Origin: an uncultured Lachnospiraceae bacterium
GTDB lineage: Bacteria > Bacillota_A > Clostridia > Lachnospirales > Lachnospiraceae
Assembly (NCBI GenBank): GCA_947177885.1
Contig: CAMWWF010000090.1
Coordinates: forward strand, 1-9,440
DNA: 9,440 bases
Reading direction: 5' to 3'
The notes under the pieces were generated by a model that saw only the letters and a program-made list of their open reading frames with translations, was not told where the DNA came from and did no database searches. The position numbers were made by a program, and so were the translations under genes. Positions 5,973 through 9,440 of the stretch are shown one piece after another; positions within the stretch are counted from its first letter, which is position 1, and each line of letters begins with the position of its first letter.

Positions 5973-8018
5973 CTAAAATATCTTCCGTCCCTTCTCGTCC
6001 CCGATACCGCTTTTGCGGTAAAAGTAAGAATTTACCTGGTCACGCCACTCTCCGGCATTTTGCAGCTGTCTGCGGAAGCGCTCTCTTACCGTTCTGTAGG
6101 TATCTCCGGGGATTCTGCCTTCCAGGCTCTCCCACAGACCGATCATCTCTTCCACCTCGCTCACGCCCTCAAAATGCGTGTCATATATATGCTGGATCAG
6201 TGTCTTGCCCGACTTCAGCCTGTAGGTATACGGAACATGGTGGAAAAAGAGCAGCAGCTCCTCGGGACAGGTCTCCCGGTTGTCAAACATCGACGCGTTG
6301 GGCTCATAGTACTGCTGTGCATATCCGGTTCCGCAATGGCTTCTGTCCACACCCAGTCCCAGGTGATCCGCCCGGTGATAGGTTCCCCAGCGGGAATATT
6401 CATAGCCGTCCACACTGCAGCCATAATGCGTATCCGGCGTCACCATCCAGCCAATACCCAGAGGGACCGTATATTTCTCATAGACGGCACGGGAATCCAG
6501 AAGGATCTTCTTTACCTTCTCCACCACCTCCACCTGATCAGACAGGCTTAAGCGTATCCATTCCTCCGCAATCTCATCCGCCGTCAGCGAAGTGTTGAAA
6601 GCCAGCCGCCCGAACCCGTAAAAATTAGCCGCCGCAAGGTCATTTCCCGTCCAGTTGGCGTCATTTCCTGTATTGCATACCGCCGCAAAACCGGTATTGA
6701 TATTTCCGTAAGTCCTGCCGCTTATGATATCCGCTACCGTATCGCGGCTTTCCCCTGCTTCGTCCCTTTCTGTACAGCAGGTATGAAAGTCCAGCACTTC
6801 CTTAAACAACGGGATCAGATAGCAGACATCGATCTGCTGGCCCGTATATTCCTGGGCCGCCTGAACCTCCAGCATCTGGTTCGTTCTCTTTAACCCTCCC
6901 AACAGGGGGGACACCGGCTCCCGGATCTGGAAATCCATGGGACCGTTCTTGATCTGCAGGATCACATTTTCATGATAATCTCCGTCCTGGGAAATAAAGT
7001 TATCGTATCCCGCTCTGGCCCGGTCCGTCTTCTGATCCCGCCAGTCCTGTGTACAATCATACACAAAACAGCGCCAGATGATCAACCCGCCGTATGGTTT
7101 TACTATGTCCGCCAGCATGTTGGCGCCCTCCGCCTGAGTTCTTCCGTAGGTAAAGGGCCCCGGCCGGCCTTCCGAATCCGCCTTCACCAGGAAGCCTCCC
7201 AGATTGGGGATCCGTGCAAATACTTCTTTCATTTTCTGCTGCCACCACTTCTGCACTTCCGGATCCAGGGGATCGGCGCTGTCCGGTCCCCCCAGTTCAA
7301 GGGGCGCCGCGAAATTCAGGGACAGATAGAGCCGGATCCCATAGTCCGCAAATATTTCGGACATAGCGGCAAGCCCCTTAAAATACCGCTCTGTGATCAG
7401 CCATGTAGCCGCCTGCTTTACATTCACATTGTTGATCACCACGCCGTTGATCCCGATGCTGGAAACCAATCTGGCATAATCTCTGGTCCGTTCATCCACC
7501 AGTATCTCATTTCCTTCAAAAAAGAAGGAGTCCCCCGAATAGCCCCTCTCTATGCTTCCGTCCATATTATCCCAATGGTCGTACATACGCAGCGGGTTAT
7601 CAGGATTTGATAACTGTCTGATCCCTTTCAGGGGCTGCTCCATGGCGATCAGGCGAAGCAGATGAAACACACCATACATAAGGCCCTTTTCATCCACCGC
7701 AGACAAGGTCAGCACACCCTCCTGTTCCACAAGGGAATAGCCTTCTCTCCTGATGCCGTGTGTCCCGGACTCCTTTTCGCCCTCCCCGGTGGAACTGTTT
7801 TTCAATACCAGGAACGCGGCATCCGCATCCGGTATGATGTCCACCGCAGCTCCCAGCATTCCGCGGATACCCTCTCTCAACTCCTCCAGTGCATGGGCGA
7901 TCACTCTGTTCTCCGCAGAGAAGCCCACAAGAGCTGCCTTTGTCACATATGCACCGTTTCCGCAATCCTTCTTCTTCCCATAGTTCAGCCACAGCTGTGT
8001 CCACTCCGTTTTCCGCAT
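5973..8018 (-). CDS. aguA: GH67 alpha-glucuronidase
   Basis: Inverting exo-glycosidase that removes (4-O-methyl-)glucuronic acid from the non-reducing-end xylose of aldouronic acids produced from glucuronoxylan. The 681 residues match the family's usual length (about 680-720). It has an N-terminal beta/alpha domain (about 1-140), a TIM barrel starting near 143 (LRMYDHWDNMDGSIERGYSG) and a helical C-terminal domain (about 470-670). Expected catalytic residues are present: the acid E283 in GFLVKADSEGRPGP, and the general-base pair D362 (GPMDFQIREP) and E390 (QEYTGQQ). The last two are 28 residues apart, as in characterised members. There is no signal peptide, so it acts in the cytoplasm after uptake. 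The start ATG at 8018 has AGGAGG four bases upstream (8028-8023). It is the first gene of a likely two-gene unit with the GH2 gene and is divergent from the ECF gene. Confidence 0.97.
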   Translation of the reverse strand: MRKTEWTQLWLNYGKKKDCGNGAYVTKAALVGFSAENRVIAHALEELREGIRGMLGAAVDIIPDADAAFLVLKNSSTGEGEKESGTHGIRREGYSLVEQEGVLTLSAVDEKGLMYGVFHLLRLIAMEQPLKGIRQLSNPDNPLRMYDHWDNMDGSIERGYSGDSFFFEGNEILVDERTRDYARLVSSIGINGVVINNVNVKQAATWLITERYFKGLAAMSEIFADYGIRLYLSLNFAAPLELGGPDSADPLDPEVQKWWQQKMKEVFARIPNLGGFLVKADSEGRPGPFTYGRTQAEGANMLADIVKPYGGLIIWRCFVYDCTQDWRDQKTDRARAGYDNFISQDGDYHENVILQIKNGPMDFQIREPVSPLLGGLKRTNQMLEVQAAQEYTGQQIDVCYLIPLFKEVLDFHTCCTERDEAGESRDTVADIISGRTYGNINTGFAAVCNTGNDANWTGNDLAAANFYGFGRLAFNTSLTADEIAEEWIRLSLSDQVEVVEKVKKILLDSRAVYEKYTVPLGIGWMVTPDTHYGCSVDGYEYSRWGTYHRADHLGLGVDRSHCGTGYAQQYYEPNASMFDNRETCPEELLLFFHHVPYTYRLKSGKTLIQHIYDTHFEGVSEVEEMIGLWESLEGRIPGDTYRTVRERFRRQLQNAGEWRDQVNSYFYRKSGIGDEKGRKIF

Positions 8019-8080
8019 ATTTCCTCCTGTTTCGTTTCTTTACTTCTGCTTTGTTTCTGTTCCGCCTTTTTACTCTTATC

Positions 8081-8089
8081 ACTTTAGCA
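8081..8089 (-). promoter_or_regulatory. Extended -10 promoter of the GH67 gene
   Basis: Read on the minus strand this is TGCTAAAGT, an extended -10 about 62 bases before the start codon. Its context, CAATGCTAAAGT, closely matches the permease promoter's CAATGCTATAAT. The -35 position (8104-8109, AGAAAA on the minus strand) is poor, which suggests activator dependence. Confidence 0.45.
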
Positions 8090-8117
8090 TTGAACCATCA
8101 CGGTTTTCTCTTTATTC

Positions 8118-8145
8118 CTTGCTATCCGGTAAGCACTTCTTGCTA
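8118..8145 (-). promoter_or_regulatory. TAGCAAG direct repeat, 21 bp apart, upstream of GH67 promoter
   Basis: TAGCAAG on the minus strand occurs at 8145-8139 and 8124-8118, exactly 21 bp start to start, about two helical turns. The proximal copy is about 40-50 bases upstream of the likely transcription start. Direct repeats with this spacing are typical of AraC-family activator sites. TAGCAA is also found at 1015-1020, 1032-1037 and (minus strand) 867-862 next to the AraC gene, so this is a candidate site for that regulator. Binding is inferred. Confidence 0.45.
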
Positions 8146-8157
8146 AATGGCTGTCCT

Positions 8158-8345
8158 GTTTTTTGGGAATCTGCCCCCGCCTTCCGGAGAATGTTTGCAA
8201 AATGCTTTCCCTGGGCCGTATGGCTCATACCACTGCAGGACAAAATCCAATGGCGCTGTGGCATGGTAAAAAAATCCTGTTCTGGCACTTTCTGTCATTC
8301 CACCTCTTCTGTATACTGCTATTAATCCATGGATATGATGAAAGG
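8158..8345. other. Non-coding stretch with a segment related to the MITE-like element
   Basis: No convincing gene is seen here; the short open frames on both strands lack start signals and recognisable motifs. 8186-8217 aligns without gaps to the right end of the element at 2240-2331 read on the minus strand (2330 to 2299), with 26 of 32 bases identical, including TGTTTG, AAAATGCTTT and CCTGGG. Just after it a hairpin GTATG-gct-CATAC (8218-8230) is bracketed by CCTG (8210-8213) and CAGG (8236-8239). This may be a decayed or divergent copy of the same repeat family. A weak plus-strand -10 (TATACT near 8312) could serve the ECF gene. Confidence 0.4.
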
Positions 8346-8394
8346 GGATCGCGGTGACGGAAAGGCAGAACCCATGTTCCGCACAAGGCGATCC
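8346..8394 (+). promoter_or_regulatory. Leader hairpin in front of the ECF gene
   Basis: Three stacked stems are visible: GGATCGC (8346-8352) with GCGATCC (8388-8394), GTG (8354-8356) with CAC (8382-8384), and CGGAA (8358-8362) with TTCCG (8377-8381). They are separated by a 1x3 internal loop and one bulged A, with a 14-base apical loop. The structure ends at the base before the GGAAGG ribosome-binding site (8395-8400). It also buries the alternative GTG start at 8354. I could not match it to a known riboswitch class, but its place suggests control of translation. Confidence 0.4.
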
Positions 8395-8410
8395 GGAAGG
8401 TGTGATTATC

Positions 8411-9340
8411 ATGAAAAAGAAAAAGAGCTATGGCATACTTATGGCAGGCGCGGTTCTGCTGATCGTCTCGATCCTGTCTGCGGTGTATACGTACCATAAC
8501 AGCTATCAGGAGTCGATCGCCGTGGGCAATACCCTCTCGGAGGTCAAAAAGCAGATCTCCGCCGTTGAAGAAGGCACTTCCGCCGGCGATCTGGATGCGT
8601 TGAACGCGCAGAAAAGCGCCCTCACCGATGAAAAGCTTTCTCTGGAACGGCCTTATTCCTACGCCCTGATCCTGTTGTTCTTCGCCATTCTGCTGACCAT
8701 AAAGGGAATCTATAATGCCGTGATCGGCGTCGATGATTCAGGGAAAGCCGACGTAAAACGTCTGGCACAGGCGGGCCTGCTGGCCGCGCTCTGCTATATA
8801 GGCTTTGCCTTCTTTAAGATCGACATTCCTGTGGGTCCCGAGAAGACAGCTTTTCACTTCGGCAATGTATTCTGCGTCCTGGCCGCATTGCTCCTGGGCG
8901 GCTATTGGGGCGGCCTGGCAGGGGCCGTGGGCATGACCATCGGGGATCTGACCACTTCCTATGTCACCAGCGCCCCCAAGACTTTTCTGTTAAAGCTGTG
9001 CATCGGCCTGATCACAGGCCTGGTGGCTCACAGGATCTTTAAGGTGAGCCGTGATCATTCCGGGAAATATGTCACCGGCGTTACGATCCTGGCCTGCGCC
9101 TGCGGTATGCTCTTCAATGTTGTGGCTGACCCGCTGGTCGGATATTTCTATAAGACGTATCTGCTGGGCGTGCCCCAGGATATCGCCTCCGCCCTCGCCA
9201 AGATGGCAACCGTTACTACCGCTGTCAACGCGGTGGTAGCCGTGATCGCGGCTTCGGTCTTCTATCTGGCGCTGCGCCCCGCGCTGAGAAAATCTGGTCT
9301 GTTCGTGGAAGTATCCCCGGCAAAGGATGGGAGATCCTGA
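8411..9340 (+). CDS. ECF transporter substrate-binding (S) component, N-terminally extended
   Basis: Membrane protein of 309 residues, probably the substrate-capture subunit of an energy-coupling-factor vitamin or cofactor importer. Residues about 117-290 form the S domain, with AxxxA (A121-A125, a contact motif for the EcfT subunit), the stretch FHFGNVFCVLAALLLGGYWGGLAG (149-172) and IGDLTTSY (177-184). This resembles the riboflavin/HmpT-like S-component group; the substrate is unknown. The first about 107 residues are an addition: a membrane helix (about 8-27), a charged helical stretch (about 31-82) and a second helix (about 83-106). Plain S components are usually near 180-200 residues. 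No ATPase or EcfT gene is in the window. ATG at 8411 is chosen because of GGAAGG ten bases upstream and the MKKKK start. A GTG at 8354, in frame and with AAAGGGG six bases before it, would add 19 residues. Confidence 0.85.
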   Translation: MKKKKSYGILMAGAVLLIVSILSAVYTYHNSYQESIAVGNTLSEVKKQISAVEEGTSAGDLDALNAQKSALTDEKLSLERPYSYALILLFFAILLTIKGIYNAVIGVDDSGKADVKRLAQAGLLAALCYIGFAFFKIDIPVGPEKTAFHFGNVFCVLAALLLGGYWGGLAGAVGMTIGDLTTSYVTSAPKTFLLKLCIGLITGLVAHRIFKVSRDHSGKYVTGVTILACACGMLFNVVADPLVGYFYKTYLLGVPQDIASALAKMATVTTAVNAVVAVIAASVFYLALRPALRKSGLFVEVSPAKDGRS

Positions 9341-9440
9341 TCGGGCCGGATCCCGTTAAGACCGGGTTCTGTTGGGACGGATCCTGTTGGGACAGGAGCC
9401 TGTTGGGGCCGGATCCTGTTGGATCGGATCCTGTTGCGGC
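9331..9440 (+). repeat. Degenerate 15-17-bp tandem repeat array, open at right edge
   Basis: The units follow the consensus CGGATCCTGTTGGGA: 9347-9362, 9363-9377, 9378-9392, 9393-9409, 9410-9424 and 9425-9440, with a weaker match at 9331-9346. That first match covers the last codons and the stop (9338-9340) of the ECF gene. Unit length varies from 15 to 17 bp and most copies contain GGATCC and CTGTTGG. The array continues to the window edge, so the copy number is unknown. Apart from this array no gene is visible after 9340. Confidence 0.75.

Noticed and set aside
8284..8300. TGGCAC as a sigma-54 promoter element
   Set aside because: The expected TTGCA at the -12 position is missing.
8346..8410. 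Known riboswitch (TPP, FMN, cobalamin, preQ1, folate)
   Set aside because: The conserved core words of these classes, as far as I can recall them, are not present.
8143..8412. Minus-strand 89-codon frame and overlapping short plus-strand frames
   Set aside because: They lie in a repeat-related non-coding stretch and have no ribosome-binding site or recognisable motif.
9331..9440. CRISPR array
   Set aside because: Units are contiguous 15-17-bp tandem copies with no unique spacers.

Overview
The window looks like chromosomal DNA from a plant-glycan-degrading Firmicute, most likely a gut Lachnospiraceae/Clostridia type. The reasons are strong AGGAGG ribosome-binding sites, AT-rich intergenic regions between moderately GC-rich genes, and the combination of an LplB-type sugar permease, a cupin-AraC regulator and cytoplasmic glycosidases. 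The taxonomic call is inference; no marker gene is present.

Layout. (1) Positions 1-776, minus strand: the 5' part of an LplB/YtrF-type ABC sugar permease that runs off the left edge. (2) 777-1079: an AT-rich divergent promoter region holding a cluster of ATTGC/GCAAT sites, including the heptamer ATATTGC four times in 82 bp. (3) 1080-2039, plus strand: a cupin-AraC transcription regulator. (4) 2040-2350: a convergent intergenic region packed with three inverted repeats: a 139-bp long imperfect one, a bidirectional intrinsic terminator, and a 90-bp TA-flanked MITE-like element. (5) 2351-5881, minus strand: a very large multidomain GH2 glycosidase with no signal peptide. (6) 5882-5972: a short gap with a TATAAT box and a palindromic putative operator. 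(7) 5973-8018, minus strand: a GH67 alpha-glucuronidase (aguA) with all three expected carboxylates. (8) 8019-8410: a second divergent promoter region with a 21-bp-spaced TTGCTA pair, a segment related to the MITE-like element, and a leader hairpin. (9) 8411-9340, plus strand: an ECF-transporter substrate-binding (S) component with an unusual N-terminal helix-coil-helix extension. (10) From about 9331 to the right edge: a degenerate 15-17-bp tandem repeat array.

How the genes may work together. GH67 enzymes remove 4-O-methyl-glucuronic acid from the end of short aldouronic acids made by xylanases. LplB-type permeases serve aldouronate importers in known xylan-using Firmicutes. A reasonable model is: import of decorated xylo-oligosaccharides by the ABC system, intracellular removal of glucuronate by GH67, removal of another sugar by the GH2 enzyme, and control by the AraC regulator. 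The same TTGCT(A) word and the same extended -10 shape occur in front of both the permease and the GH67 gene, which hints that one regulator controls both. The GH2 gene also appears to have its own, different promoter. The ECF gene may be an unrelated neighbour. No CRISPR array, tRNA, rRNA or complete insertion sequence was seen.
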